In this document: positions 1-11,384 of the stretch, piece after piece | How positions within the stretch are numbered: the first letter of the stretch is position 1 | Layout: each line of letters begins with the position of its first letter | Assembly (NCBI RefSeq): GCF_964656455.1 | Contig: NC_135726.1 | Coordinates: 20,967,168-21,031,167, forward strand | DNA: 64,000 bases | DNA from: Halichoerus grypus | Lineage: Eukaryota; Chordata; Mammalia; Carnivora; Phocidae | Reading direction: 5' to 3' | Position numbers and translations under genes: made by a program | The notes under the pieces: generated by a model | Told to the model about the DNA's origin: nothing | Seen by the model: only the letters and a program-made list of their open reading frames with translations | Databases searched by the model: none

Positions 1-1540
1 ACTTAAGGGGTTCTTTATCACCAAGCTTTATGAATATAAGAAAAATAAATGAGAAAGCATGACTGAAACTATAAAATATCCAAATTCAAACTATATTTTC
101 TAATGGAATGATTAAACTTGTCAATTGCAGACTAAATGCCTCTTATTACAGTTACTTAATGATCACACAGTTGTCATCTGTGCAGTGGTATCTATTTGTG
201 TCCATGCAAAGCTGAAGTTTTAGAATCCATTCTTTCTGTCCATCAGTATAAGCAAAATGGTCAGTATGGTTTTCACATAAATACACAGTGAGCTTCTCTA
301 GTTCTAATATCTGCTACTTTGAGTAGTCCTCATTTTCTTAGCCCTCACACTTGTTTTATAACACTGGAGGAATTTTCTGTTTCTCTGTGGTAGTGAGAAG
401 ACATGTTGTAGATTAAGAATAACCCATTATAGCATAGAAGTAATTTGACATAAAGTCATGCCCTATTCATATACAGAAAACTGCTTTGTGATTTACATCA
501 GTGTAGAGTTTTATGGTTGAGCATTCTTTGAAGAGACTCCCCTTGTCAATTATGATCTTAGTTGTGGTAGGTTGCACTGCTGTTCATCACTATACAGTTT
601 GCATCTACTTCTGAGTCCATGGGAGAAACTGAGTTCCCCTTTCTTAAAGTTTATGTAGAGCCATATGATTTGCTTTTAAACAACAAAATATAAGTACATA
701 TTGTATGTAACGGTTCCAGGTGGAAGCATTTAATTGTTGGTGTTTGACTCTCTATACCATGCTTCCCCTGCAACAGTGTAGAAGCATGCATTCAAATAAA
801 TGCACCCAGGAGTGCTGAGATAACATGTAGAGGACAGCTGCTTTGGAGAATCACCTGGACCAACCATTAACATTCACGAGGATACATTTTGTCTTGACAT
901 GACACTGACACTTTGGGGTTACTTGTTAACCTAGTATGAACTTGGCTCTTCTAATATAGAGATTGAATCATTAAACTCTATTGTAGGCATAAATAAACAC
1001 CTAGCATTATGTCAATTTTGTAAATTTGGAAGCTGACCTGCTAGGAAGCTACATAATTTCACTAAAAGCAAAGAGAAAGTATGTGGGGGGAGAAAAAGAC
1101 AAGATTTGGAACATAATTTTTTCTGAGCCTTGGGCAATTTTCTACCTCTGGTAGGGTGTAAACAAATGTTTACATTGCATTGCCTCCTAATGGATTTAAC
1201 AATGTGATATTTACATATCAGTGTACCAAAGGCTGCCACTGAAGATACAGGACCGTTTGATCCCCATATCTCTGTAAATGCCAATGATTACTTTTTCCCA
1301 AGGTAAATTTGAAAACATTTCAGATAATTTAGGAAGAAACATGATTATCATTGCATTAACAATTTTACAGAGCCAAATATTCTGCATTTCAGATACAATT
1401 CAAATTTAAATCACAGAATTTAGAATTAGAATATTAACAAAATAATAACAAAACTACAATTGCATCTTCTTGACTTGATACTATTAATTTTAGCATTATT
1501 GCCATCATCATGTGTCAGTTTTTTAACTAGTTATATAATT
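1..1540. other. Unassigned AT-rich single-copy sequence
   Basis: I see no gene, RNA or repeat that I can name here. Stop codons are frequent in all frames; the only frame of note is a 90-codon minus-strand frame at 1012-1284 with no recognisable domain, which is within chance expectation. The sequence is AT-rich and CpG-poor. Confidence 0.6.
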
Positions 1541-1559
1541 TAATCTTTATCAAAATATA

Positions 1560-1680
1560 ACCCAGATATTACTAACAATTTTATAGTTAGAGAAACCAAG
1601 AATCAGAAAATGTGAATGATCTGCCAAAGGTTCCAGAGTTCCTCAGTTTCATCTGAGTAGGACCTAATGAAGACTTTAAC
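1560..1680 (-). mobile_element. MIR SINE fragment, minus strand
   Basis: The order of words (a 'ttttatagttagagaaacc' block, then 'gatctgccaaagg') matches the reverse complement of the MIR core, where 'cctcatctgtaaaatgg' and 'tgaccttgggcaagtcac' sit. It is strongly diverged, as expected for this mammal-wide tRNA-derived SINE. The call rests on memory of the consensus and boundaries are approximate. Confidence 0.45.
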
Positions 1681-1865
1681 TTGTATCTGAGCTTAACTAC
1701 TCACTTACTGGATGATCTCAAACAAGCCCCTTAACTGCTTCATTGCTCAGTTTTTTCATATGAAATTAAGGATAATAATAATCCTTATAGGTTTGTTATG
1801 AGTATAAAATGAAATGACTCATATGAAAACATTTGTACATTATAAGAACTCATACAAGGCAATAT
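1681..1865 (+). mobile_element. MIR SINE, plus strand
   Basis: The order 'ctcaaacaagccccttaac', 'ctcagttttttcatatgaa', 'ggataataataatcc', 'gtttgttatgagtataaaatg' follows the MIR core and 3' half closely. It lies directly beside the minus-strand MIR-like fragment, so the two may be an inverted pair. It is old and too diverged to be active. Confidence 0.7.
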
Positions 1866-1986
1866 AATTGTCTTATTGTTATTAGAAACAATTATGGAAT
1901 GCTATAAAGGTTATTATGAATCTGTGCCACATACTTGGTTCTATTATATCATATACTATTTCTTTTAAAAGAGCAGTGATTTTTTA

Positions 1987-2209
1987 TTTTTTTATTTTAT
2001 TTTATTTTAATTTTTTTTTTTTTTTTTAAGATTTTATTTATTTGCGAGAGAGAGAATGAGAGACAGAGAGCATGAGAGGGAGGAGGGTCAGAGGGAGAAG
2101 CAGACTCCCTGCTGAGCAGGGAGCCCGATGTGGGACTCGATCCCGGGACTCCAGGATCATCACCTGAGCTGAAGGCAGTCGCTTAACCAACTGAGCCACC
2201 CAGGCGCCC
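1987..2209 (-). mobile_element. CAN-SINE, minus strand, with perfect target duplication
   Basis: Read on the minus strand the element begins ggcgcctgggtggctcag, has the tRNA-like A-box and B-box region, a CT-rich stretch and an AAATAAA/poly(A) tail (here the T-rich block at the left). It is flanked by an 18-bp direct repeat aagagcagtgatttttta at 1969-1986 and 2210-2227 with no mismatch, which fixes both ends and shows L1-driven insertion. The intact repeat and low divergence argue for a fairly recent insertion. The internal 'gagcccgatgtgggactcg' block is the same subtype as the copy near 62.3 kb. Confidence 0.97.
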
Positions 2210-2227
2210 AAGAGCAGTGATTTTTTA

Positions 2228-2920
2228 AAAGCCATCTCACATGTAATTAGATAGTGGGCAAATATAAGTGGTGAGTTAACCATGTTGGTAGTTCTTTTTT
2301 GAAGTGTATCTCTAGCAAAAAATTGCATAGCTTATTGAAGCAATGAAAATTAAAAATGTATACGTGAGGCTTAAATACTCAAAAATAGCTCACAGTTAAA
2401 CACATCATACTGCTTAAAATTTTAAAAGATGCAATTACCCTTTTTTTGGCAGTCTCTGAATGTTCTCTGGATTGTTGGGAGATATAAAATGGTTTCAAAC
2501 AGTGCTTTTTATAAGGTACTGTTAAATTGAAATACAGATGGGTATGTTATTTTCCTCTTTTACTATAATTTCATCTCCAATTTCCTTCTGGAATATACAT
2601 ACTTCTTAAAAAATGGATTCATTCAGTCAATTTCAAAACTTTGAAATAGTGGTAGGTAAATAGAAACTCAGTCCTTACAAATGTATGAAGTAAACTAATT
2701 TTGGAATATCCATCATGTACACATACCTATACACATACAGGATTGCATTTTTTAGTAAGTCACACATGCAAAGTTTTCTGGAAACTTATAGGGTATAATT
2801 ACTGATTATGATAGTGTCAAAATAATTTACAATATAAAAATAATTTTTTTCTTACACAAAAAATAATGCAGGAAGTGATGAAAAATAAAGATAAATGAAA
2901 CATGTAGTATATGATTTGTA
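2228..2920. other. Unassigned AT-rich sequence
   Basis: No gene or named repeat is recognised. Runs of A and T are common. Confidence 0.5.
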
Positions 2921-2924
2921 TGCA

Positions 2925-3770
2925 TATTCATTGGACAAATCTATATTGGGTGCTTACTATATGCCAGGTGTTGTTCTAGAGGATGGAATATAATAGTTAA
3001 AAAAGAAAGAAAAATAGACAAAACCTATTGATTTGTGGAGCTCATATTATAATGGATAGACAGTAAACAAATAGATATATAGCCTTGCAAAAGGGTAATC
3101 AAAACCCTGGAGGAAAAGTACAGTAAAGGGATGAGTTATGGGACTGCTATTTTATTAGGGTTACATATTGGTTAGGGTTCTTGCACAAACCAGGTGATAC
3201 ATTCAAATTGGAGTAATTGAGGGTGAATTAATAAATAGACTATTTATAAATATATAGACTAGGTGCATTGAGATCCCAAAAGATGGTTTCATATTTCTGG
3301 AGATAGTAACAGTTGTGTATATTACCATACCAGGCTTAAATGGGTCCAGAATAGAATCTAGAGTAGGAAGAAAGTTTATGGAAAGAACTTCCTGATGAAG
3401 AACTGTGACCTTTAGTAGTGACTCTTACAAAAAGAGCAGAGGGATGAGTACCCCAAACTAACACCCCTTCTTCCTGCTAATCTGCAGCAGGTGCTCTCAA
3501 TGGACAAACCCTACCAGAAATAAGAGGACAAAGAATTTCATCTATACAGTAGATACTGGTCAGCGTGGTAGGACATAGCACAAAATAGAGAAGGACAGAG
3601 AATGGGTGTAGAGGGGCAAATAGAAGATAGAAGCACAGGTATTCAAGGTAGCCCTCTCTGGGAGGTGATGGTTGAGCAGAGACTTGAATTAGTTAAAGGA
3701 CAGAGATCCTGACAGTTGCCTGGAAGAAATGCTTTCAAAACTAAGGGAACAAAATTTTTTAAGATCTTGA
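2925..3770 (+). repeat. Old interspersed repeat, split by an insertion
   Basis: The left part (about 2930-3160) carries 'tgcttactatatgccaggtg' and 'gagctcatattataatgg', and the right part (about 3640-3740) carries 'gagcagagacttgaatta'. These words occur in one familiar old mammalian dispersed repeat (loss-of-weight type 'gcttactatgtgccaggcac ... gagcttacattctag'). The 3160-3640 block between them looks like a separate inserted repeat that I cannot name. Family assignment is left open; boundaries are rough. Confidence 0.45.
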
Positions 3771-4092
3771 GAATATTATTTCCAAAAAAAATATTTACAC
3801 CTTATAAATCTCTGACTGTCCTCATTTATACCTGTCAGTCTACAGCAATCTGCCCCCAATGCCAAAGTTCTCTTATCACTATTTGAACTAAGGTCCCAAA
3901 ATTTTTATAAGTTCCACACCAGAAAGGTTTTGGATTTGCTTTCATTTTTCTGACCTCTCCCACATATTTGATACTATTTCTTTTATTCCACTACCCCCTC
4001 CTCCAACGAATCCATATCCTTCTAATACTTTCAATCCTTTGCTCTTGGCTCTCCCTCTACCTCTCCACCATATTTCTTTTCTTTTCTTTTCT
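3771..4092. other. Unassigned pyrimidine-rich sequence
   Basis: Nothing recognised. The sequence becomes increasingly C+T-rich towards the tetranucleotide repeat that follows. Serine/leucine/proline-rich frames here are low-complexity shadows. Confidence 0.5.
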
Positions 4093-4146
4093 CCTTCCTT
4101 CCTTCCTTCCTTCCTTCCTTCCTTCCTTCCTTCCTTCCTTCCTTTC
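4093..4146 (+). repeat. (CCTT)n tetranucleotide microsatellite
   Basis: About 13 consecutive CCTT units, near-perfect, inside a longer polypyrimidine tract (about 4075-4260). It yields Pro/Ser/Phe or Lys/Glu/Gly repeat frames on the two strands, which should not be taken as coding. Likely length-polymorphic. Confidence 0.95.
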
Positions 4147-4496
4147 CTCACTCCTCCAAAATTCTACTCTTGGGCCCTTCCTTCCCCTCTCCTCCCCTCC
4201 CCTTCTCTCTCAACCTCTGTCTCTCTCTCCGCTTGATTTGTATTATATCCATTTCCTTTCCTTCTCTTGTTGTCTATAGTGAACCAGAAATACATAACTA
4301 GAGCACTGGATTATTACAAAAGATTTGAGAATCCTCTTTAAAATTGCTTGCTTAATCTATAGCCTTCAGTATTTCTACAATGGAACCACCCATCATCCTG
4401 CTTTTGTCTGCTCCCAAGTCAATGAAAGGTAACAGCATTTTCCAACCTATCACTGCTCAAAATCTCTATATCTTCAGATTTATTCTCAAGCAACCT
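4147..4496. other. Polypyrimidine tract and unassigned sequence
   Basis: CT-rich until about 4260, then AT-rich unique sequence. No gene or named repeat recognised. Confidence 0.5.
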
Positions 4497-4672
4497 GTGA
4501 TGGTTAATTCTATGTGTCAACTTGAGTGGCTTTCACAATAAACAAAATATATTCACACCTTAATCATAGACTCCCCAGCCTCCAGACTTGTGAAAAATAG
4601 GTTTTTGTTGTTTATAAGCCATCCAGTCTTTGGTATTTTGTTATAGCAGCCCAAACCGACTGAGACACTTAA
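4497..4672 (+). mobile_element. LTR fragment of ERV-L/MaLR type
   Basis: It opens with tgtgatggttaattctatg followed by 'tgtcaacttgagtgg', typical of the 5' end of MLT-type LTRs. It soon jumps to an MLT1-like 3' end ('cctccagacttgtgaaaaa', 'gttgtttataagccatcc', 'gttatagcagccc'). Most of the LTR interior is missing. It lies directly upstream of the ERV-L pol remnant, but its 3' end looks MaLR-like rather than matching the downstream LTR, so it may be an independent insertion or a deletion product rather than the provirus 5' LTR. Confidence 0.6.
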
Positions 4673-4689
4673 CCAGGCGGTGAATCCAT

Positions 4690-7260
4690 TACAAACACTG
4701 TAACAGATGTGGTTTCATTATTTGATCACACTAACACATCCCCTGGTACCTGATATGCAGTTATTTTTCTGGAAAATTCCTTTTCCTCCATCCCTGTCAA
4801 TAAGGTCTGCCAGAATCATTTTGCTTTTAGCTGGCAAGACCAGCAGTATAGCTTCACTGCCCTACCTTTGTGGTACATCAATTCTCTAGCCCTATGTCAT
4901 AATTTAGTTCACAGAGATCTTGATTGCCTTTTACTTCCACAAGATCTCATGATGGACCATTACATTGATGACATTATGCTGATCGAATCTAGTGAACAAG
5001 AAATAGCAATTACTCTAGACATACTGCTAAGACATTTACATGTCAGAGAGTAGAAAATAAATCCAACTAAAATTCAGAGGCCTACTACCTCAGTGAATAG
5101 CTAGTAAAGGCCTAGGATTAAAAAAAAAAAAAAAAAAAAAAAGAAGGCCCCATTACTGGTCTAGGCTGCTATGAAAACTGCCCTGCCATTTGGGCCATAT
5201 GATCCATCAGATCCAATGGTATTTGAAGTGTTAATGGCAGATGGCAATGCTCTGTGGATCCTTTTGCAGGCCCCTACAGCTGATTTGCAGAGTAATAAGC
5301 CTTAGGTTTTGGAGTAGAATCTTGAACCATCTGCAGGTAACTACTCTTCTTTTGAGAAACAGCTCTTGGCCTGCTACAGGACCTTCATAGAGACTGAATA
5401 CTTAACTATTGGCCACCAAGTTACCCTGCAGCTGAGCCCATTGTGAATGGATTGTTATCTGACTCATTAAGCATAAACTTGGTGATCAGAGTTCTCTGAC
5501 TCATCAAGCAGAATCACACCATCATCATATGGAAATGGTATATATGTGATGGGCCTGAGAAGGCCCTGAGGGCATAAGTAAGTTATATGAAGAAATGTCG
5601 TAAATACCCGTGGTACCATCTCCTGCTACACTGCCTTCTCTCATCCAGGCTACACCCCAGTGTTCCCCATGATCGGTTGACAGAAGAAGAGAGGTCTGGT
5701 TTATAGATAGTTCGGCTTGATATGCAGACACTACCTGAAAGTGGACGGCTGCAATACTAAGTAACTCTCTGGGATGTCCCTGAAAGATAGCAGTGAAGAT
5801 AAATCCAGTAGGAATAATTTCAAACAGTGTACCTGGTTGTCCGCTTTGCTTGGAAGGAAAAATGGCCAGACCTTTGATTATATACTAATTCTTAGACTGT
5901 GGCCAATGGTCTGTCTGGATGATCAGGGACTTGGAAGGAACATGAGTGGAAAATTGGTAAGAAACATATTTGGAGAAGATGTGTGTGGATTGACCTCTCT
6001 GAATGGACAAGAAACGTGAATATATCTTTGTCCCATGTGAATGCTCGCCAGAGGGTGGCTTTAGCAGAGGATTTTAATATTCAGGTGAATAGTATAATCC
6101 ATTCTGTGGATATCAGTCAGCCTCTTTCCCCAGCCAGCCTTGTAATCATCCAAAAGTCTCATGAAAAATACTGCCACGGTGGCAGGGATGGAGGTTATGT
6201 ATGGGCACAGCAACATGGTCTTCCACTTGTCAAGGCTGAACTGGCTTTGGCCACTGTGGAATATCTAGTCTGCCAACAACAGAGATCAGCCCTGAGCCCT
6301 TGATATGGCACCATTCTCTGTGGTGATCAGCTAACTATTGGTTGGCAGGTTGATTACATTGGAGCACTTCCAATTGTGATAAGGGACAGTGTTTTTTTCT
6401 TACTTGGATAATCGCTTACTCTGGATATAGACTTGCTTCCCTTGTACACAATACTTCTGTCAATACTACAACAGGCAGACAAGCAGAATGCCTTATCCAC
6501 TACCATGGTATTCCATGCAGCATTGCTTCTGACAAAGGAACTCACTTCACAGCATAAGAAGTGTGGCAAAGGGCTTACACTCACAGAATTTGCTGGTCTT
6601 ACAATATTCTCCACCATCCTAAAGCAGCTGGCTTGATAGGATGGTGCGATGGCCTTTTGAAAATTCAATTATACCGCCATTTAGGTGTCATTCCCTTGCA
6701 GAACTGGGGCAAAGTTCTCCAGAAGACTGTGCTCTGAATCAGTGTCTGATATATGATGCTATTTCTGATAGCCAGAATTCACAGGTCCAGGAATCAAAGG
6801 CTGGAAATGGGAGTGGCACCACTTAGCATTACCCCTAGTGACTCACTAGGAAGTTCTTGGTTCCTGTTCAAGTGGCTTTATGCTCTGTTGGCCTAGGGGT
6901 CTTATTTCTAGAGGGAGAAATGCTTCCACCTACAGACATAACAGTTATTCTAAGTTAAAGCTGTCATGCCATCACTTTGGGCTCCTCAGGCCTATGAATC
7001 ATAGGCAAAGAAAGAATTTACAATATTGGCTGGGGTGATTGATCCTGACTACCAGAAGAAAATTGGTTACTTCTCTACAGCTGAGGTAAGGAAGTTTGTG
7101 TCTGGAATACAGGAGATCCCTTAGGGTATCTCTTAGTATTCCTGTGCCTTGCGATCAATGTCAGTGGAAAACTACAACAACCCAATCCAGGAAGGACTAC
7201 TGATGGCCTAAACCCTTCAGAAGTGAAGGTTTAGATCACCCTACCAGGTTAAAAACAATG
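4690..7260 (+). pseudogene. ERV-L class endogenous retrovirus pol remnant
   Basis: Conceptual translation shows in order: a reverse transcriptase core with the catalytic YIDD at 4961-4972 preceded by an 'ALCHN' block; an RNase H/linker region (about 5143-5870); an integrase region (about 5900-6830) including HGGRDGGY and a VDYIG-like block near 6350; then a weaker dUTPase-like tail (about 6880-7260). A dUTPase after integrase is a hallmark of ERV-L. All domains are broken by stops and frame changes; one integrase zinc-knuckle cysteine reads Tyr (LVC is preceded by Tyr three positions upstream); and a 23-base poly(A) run at 5120-5142 interrupts RT/RNase H. There is no gag or env that I can see. 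It is an ancient, non-functional copy; longest open pieces are about 106 codons. Confidence 0.85.
5120..5142 (+). repeat. Poly(A) run inside the ERV-L pol remnant
   Basis: An uninterrupted run of 23 A within decayed pol sequence. It could be expansion of a short A run or the only trace of a very short retroposed insert. No flanking duplication is obvious. Confidence 0.9.
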
Positions 7261-7705
7261 ATTAGTTGAGATATTTGCTGAAGGCAAAAGGTATACAGGA
7301 TGGGTAGGGGAAGAAGGTAGTTACAAATACCAGCTATGACCATGTAATCAGTTACAGAAATGAGAACTGTAATTGTCATGAATATTTCTTTGTTATTTTG
7401 CTATGTGGTGTATCTTTGTTTTCTTTCTTTTACTCTCTTATTTCCTTATCATGTACCTAAGATATATTGATTTTATATCATAGTATTTACATATATTAAC
7501 TTTGCATCATAGTGCTTAAATTATGGAGTATCTAGGAGAAGAGGAATCATCATCAAGGACTTTACCTCCTCTTCTGGGGAAGCAATAAGTACATTTTGGG
7601 TTGTATCATGTTAGGTGGAATTTTGACCTTGTAATTGTCTTTGTTTGGAGATTAAGTACAGTTTATGGAGATGTGAATGGGTACAAAGTTGACAGAAGTT
7701 GGATT
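7261..7705 (+). other. ERV-L region between pol and 3' LTR
   Basis: AT-rich sequence with no open frame and no env-like sequence recognised, consistent with the short pol-to-LTR interval of ERV-L elements. Contains 'tgccttgcgatcaatg'-type remnants upstream and then unrecognised sequence. Confidence 0.5.
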
Positions 7706-8167
7706 TGTGATAGTTATTTTTATGTGTTAACTTGACTGACCACAGAGTTCCCACATTAAACATTATTTCTGGCTTTGTCTCTGAAGATGTTTTCAGATGA
7801 GGTTAAGCATTTGAATCAGCTGACTAGTCAGTAACGTAGATTACCCTCTCCAGTGTGGTTGAGCATCACCTAATACACTGAGGGTCTGAATGGAACAAAA
7901 GGCAGAGGGAGTAGGAATTCACCCTTTTTTCCTGCCTTACTGCTTGAGCTGGGGCACCTCACCTGCCCTAGGACTGGGTCTTACACCACTGGCTGCACAG
8001 CCCCCCAGCTTTCAGACTTGGACTGGGTTATGCTACTGGCTTTCCTCATCCTGTTACAGGTGGCAAACTGTGGGACTTCTCAGCCTTTATAATCACATGA
8101 ACTAATTCCTCAAAAGAAATTATGTATTCTTATACTAGTTCTGTTTCTTTGGAGAGCCCTAACAAAA
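7706..8167 (+). mobile_element. ERV-L 3' LTR (MLT2-like)
   Basis: It starts tgtgatagttatttttatg and then follows the familiar order: 'gtgttaacttgactg', 'gaggttaagcatttgaatc', 'ggtctgaatggaacaaaa', 'tgggacttctcagccttta', 'gttctgtttctttggagag', ending near 'agccctaac'. The order matches MLT2-type LTRs. It lies about 450 bp downstream of the dUTPase-like end of pol in the same orientation, so it is most simply the provirus 3' LTR. Exact subfamily needs a consensus search. Confidence 0.8.
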
Positions 8168-9100
8168 AAAGTACCTTTTTCAATAAGTGGCAATGTCACC
8201 AGCTTATGTACTGATTGTCCAGGAGATGGAACTGACCATCTCCTCTAGTTCAGCTCTCCTCCTGCGTTACCACTTGCAGTGAATGTCAACATCACTCTTC
8301 TGTCTCTCCTCTAATATCTGCATCATCTTCAGATTCTCTTTTTCAATATATAGTGATACCCTATCTTGTCTTTTTGGTTTATCTCCCTTTTCCAGTCCCT
8401 GCTATTATCAGACCAGTTTAACTCTTCAAGATTTCAGCTAGTATTATGAATGATATTGTATGTTTCCCCAAATCTAAAATGTAGTTGACCCAGGGCTGAC
8501 CAGGTAGGTTATTGCTGCTAACATCTGGATAGATAGTGGTGAAGGGTTAGTACAGTCCAGACAAGCATCATCAGAGTAAGACAGCCAGTCTGAAATAGAG
8601 GGAGTTTCAAGACATAAAACTAAAACCAAAAGGGATGCTGACAAAGCAGTTGGTTGCACATAAAACACTGGAGCTAGTTCCGAGTTCATGGGCTGATGCT
8701 TTTAGGGACTGTTTCTTATCATGTTTGTTATAGTGGTAATTACAGGTGTGGCAAGAGAACAAATATCTCTATTATTTTATGCATTCATTCAGTAGATATG
8801 ATTTGAGTATCCACCATATTTCAAGGTGACGTGATAGAAGATTATCGAGGGTATGGTCTACTTTAAATGGGGCAATCAATGAAGGTTTTGTGGAAAGATG
8901 GCATTTTAAACTTATTCTGTAATGGTAAGAATGAGCGAGGGAAGAAAAGGGTTAAGAGTACACTACCAAATATAAGAGCCTCCTTTCTCCATTTTTCACT
9001 TCACCCATTAGTAGAAAATTTGTCCCTAGAGTAAGTGGTGATGAGGATGATAATGATGATGATAGGATTATAATGAGAATAATAACATTGAAGACAACAA
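8168..9100. other. Unassigned sequence
   Basis: Nothing firmly recognised. A GAT/ATGATG-rich patch at about 9039-9110 encodes His/Ile/Tyr-rich shadow frames on the minus strand and is low complexity. Confidence 0.45.
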
Positions 9101-9109
9101 TGATGATAT

Positions 9110-9240
9110 CGATGGTGACAATTGCTATAGTATAATTCCCATGAGGGCAGAGACCATGTGTCTGTTGTTTGCTGCTTTATCCCCAGCATCTATCACAGGC
9201 ACAACATTGATATTCAATAAATGTTTGTTGAATGAACAGA
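9110..9240 (+). mobile_element. L2 LINE 3' end
   Basis: The sequence 'cccatgagggcagagacc', 'gctttatccccagcatc', 'attcaataaatgtttgttg', 'aatgaac' is the characteristic L2 3' terminus. It is a short 5'-truncated, old copy. Confidence 0.8.
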
Positions 9241-10610
9241 AGCATGAATGAAAGATGATGGTAATGACTAGGAGTGGTTCAATTCAATTGAGTTGATGAT
9301 AGTGTATTATGTACCTCAAAACTAGAGACCGTCAATTTTTGTCTGTTTCAATTGCTTTTAAGGAAATGAACCATTTCAGTGATACCATATCTCAAACAAT
9401 TAATTTTCACCTTATCCTGTTGAGCATTATCACCTAGTATTTAGCACATTGTTAATTATCACTTTGTAACCATTTGTAAAGTGTGAAAAAGCCTGCTGCA
9501 TAGATTCCTCTCTTCCACTAATTGTGTTTCTCTCCAACCCAGAGCAGTAACAAGCAGAAAATGCAGCATTTGTGGCAATATATCTAAAATAAACTGATAG
9601 CAAGTTTTCTCCTTAAAAAGGGAAATGACAGTAATTCCTCTGCATGTAATGATAAAAGACAAAAGGATATTATGTAGAGTATTGAATGCTTCATTGAAAA
9701 ATCCATAATAATATATTAAGAAAAGGAAAGAGAAGAAATCAAGATGGGATTGCAAGATGATCTTGACTATGCAGGTCAATAATTTGTCTCAATTGATTAA
9801 TGGCTATATTTATTTATATTTTTATCTTTAAATCTGGTTTAATTTTGAGTATTAAGGATACAGGTACTTTGGATGATGGGAAGGAAGTAGTATGCCTTGA
9901 TTTCTTACTGTACTCTCATCCATAAGCTTTGTCTTTCTATCTCTAGTGCTTAACAAAATGCCAAATCAATTGCCTACGTCTATATATCTATATCAATATA
10001 ATGCTGATATAGAGGAAGGAGAAATAGCAGCTTTGGAGAATAATGCATTCATGATTCACATCTGAACTGTGCAGCTGGCTATCTCAGTGACTTTGGGGGA
10101 AATTATATAAATATGCTGATTCTTACTTTAAACATCTATAATAATTATGAGGATTAAATTACACTCAGCATACATTAGGTACTCATTGAATACCTGTTGC
10201 TGAAACTTTCTAGATTCAGTACATCATATCAGAGCAATTGTCACGCAATGGATGGAACTAAAGCTTATGGTTTTAACTGCTCAAATAATTGTTAACTTTA
10301 TTGTTTTTTATACCTACTGTGTGTACAGTTTAGTGATAGATATTTAAGAAGGTATATTCATGCATAAAATATGGGCCTTGGCATTAGCTTATAGTCAGTG
10401 AACAGATATGATACTATCCACCAATAATTCTGAACCGGAGTTCATTAAAAAGTAAATAAAATTAAATTCTGAAAAAAATTTTTTATTTTAATGTTTTGTA
10501 GTTTTTTTGCAATCATGAAACTATGCTTAAATGTTTTATGTTTAAAAGATTAAAGCTGTTATGTAATTGTGTATGAATACAATTTTGTTAAGAAATTTAC
10601 AGATATTTAC
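9241..10610. other. Unassigned AT-rich sequence
   Basis: No gene or named repeat recognised. A 106-codon minus-strand frame at 9459-9779 has hydrophobic stretches but no known domain; with AT-rich codons and no context I regard it as chance. Confidence 0.5.
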
Positions 10611-10643
10611 CGAATGGATGAATGAATGAGTGAATGAATGAAT
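10611..10643 (+). repeat. (GAAT)n short tandem repeat
   Basis: About seven units of GAAT with one or two variants (GGAT, GAGT). Short and imperfect. Confidence 0.85.
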
Positions 10644-10929
10644 TCTCTGATTCCATATTGTCCGTGCCTCCTCTGGCACCTATTCCCCCCCCCCCAAAAA
10701 ATGAATACAGTTTTGTTTTATTTCCTGAAGAGTGACCTCTCCTGCTAGTGCCTCCTAATACTCCTCTCCTTTTCCAGTATCAGAAATATATGTATGTCAT
10801 CCACAACTTAATATAAAATTATTGCTATGGAAAACAGATAAAACTAAACCTTGTTTATTGGTCTGTGAATATTAAGACATTGTAATGGCCAGAGATTCTT
10901 AACTTAAAGAACGTAAAATCTAAGTCCCG
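10644..10929. other. Unassigned sequence with C10 run
   Basis: Contains a run of ten or more C followed by A at about 10686. Nothing else recognised. Confidence 0.5.
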
Positions 10930-11384
10930 GGATAACCTGAAAAGGCTACATACATATTGTATGATTCCAAATATATGGCCTTCTGAAAAAGGCCAAGTTG
11001 TGGAGACAGTAAAAAGATCAGTGGTTGCCAGGAGTTGGTCATAGGGGGAAGGAGAAGAATGGATAGGCAGAGCACAAAGGATGTTTAGGGAAGTGAAAAT
11101 ACTCTGTATGATACCATCATGTCATTATATATTTACCCAAACTGATAGAATGTAAAACACCAAGAGTGAACCATAATGTAAACTGTGGACTTTGGTGACG
11201 ATGATGTGTCATTGTAGGTTCATCAGTGTCACAAATGTGTAACTCTAGAATGGGATGTTGTTAATGAGGGATGCTATGCATGTGGGGGGGCAGAGGGAAC
11301 ATGGGGAATCTCTGTACCTTCCTCCCAATTTTGCTATGAACCTAAAACTATTTTAAAAAAGTAGTCTTAATTTAAAAAAAAAAA
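10930..11384 (+). mobile_element. L1M-type LINE 3' end
   Basis: Reads in order 'aaggctacatacatattg', 'gtatgattccaaatatatgg', 'aaaagatcagtggttgcc', 'gtaaactgtggactttggtg', 'cctaaaactattttaaaa' and an A-rich tail near 11372-11383. This is the 3' end (end of ORF2 and UTR) of an old mammalian L1 (L1MA/L1MB-like). It is 5' truncated and carries no open frame. Confidence 0.85.

Noticed and set aside
3942..4279. Overlapping open frames rich in Pro/Ser/Leu (plus) and Lys/Glu/Gly (minus).
   Set aside because: Produced by the (CCTT)n and polypyrimidine tract; repeat-encoded, no gene features.
4868..6668. Several open frames that could be read as a cluster of small genes.
   Set aside because: They are fragments of one decayed ERV-L pol in shifting frames.
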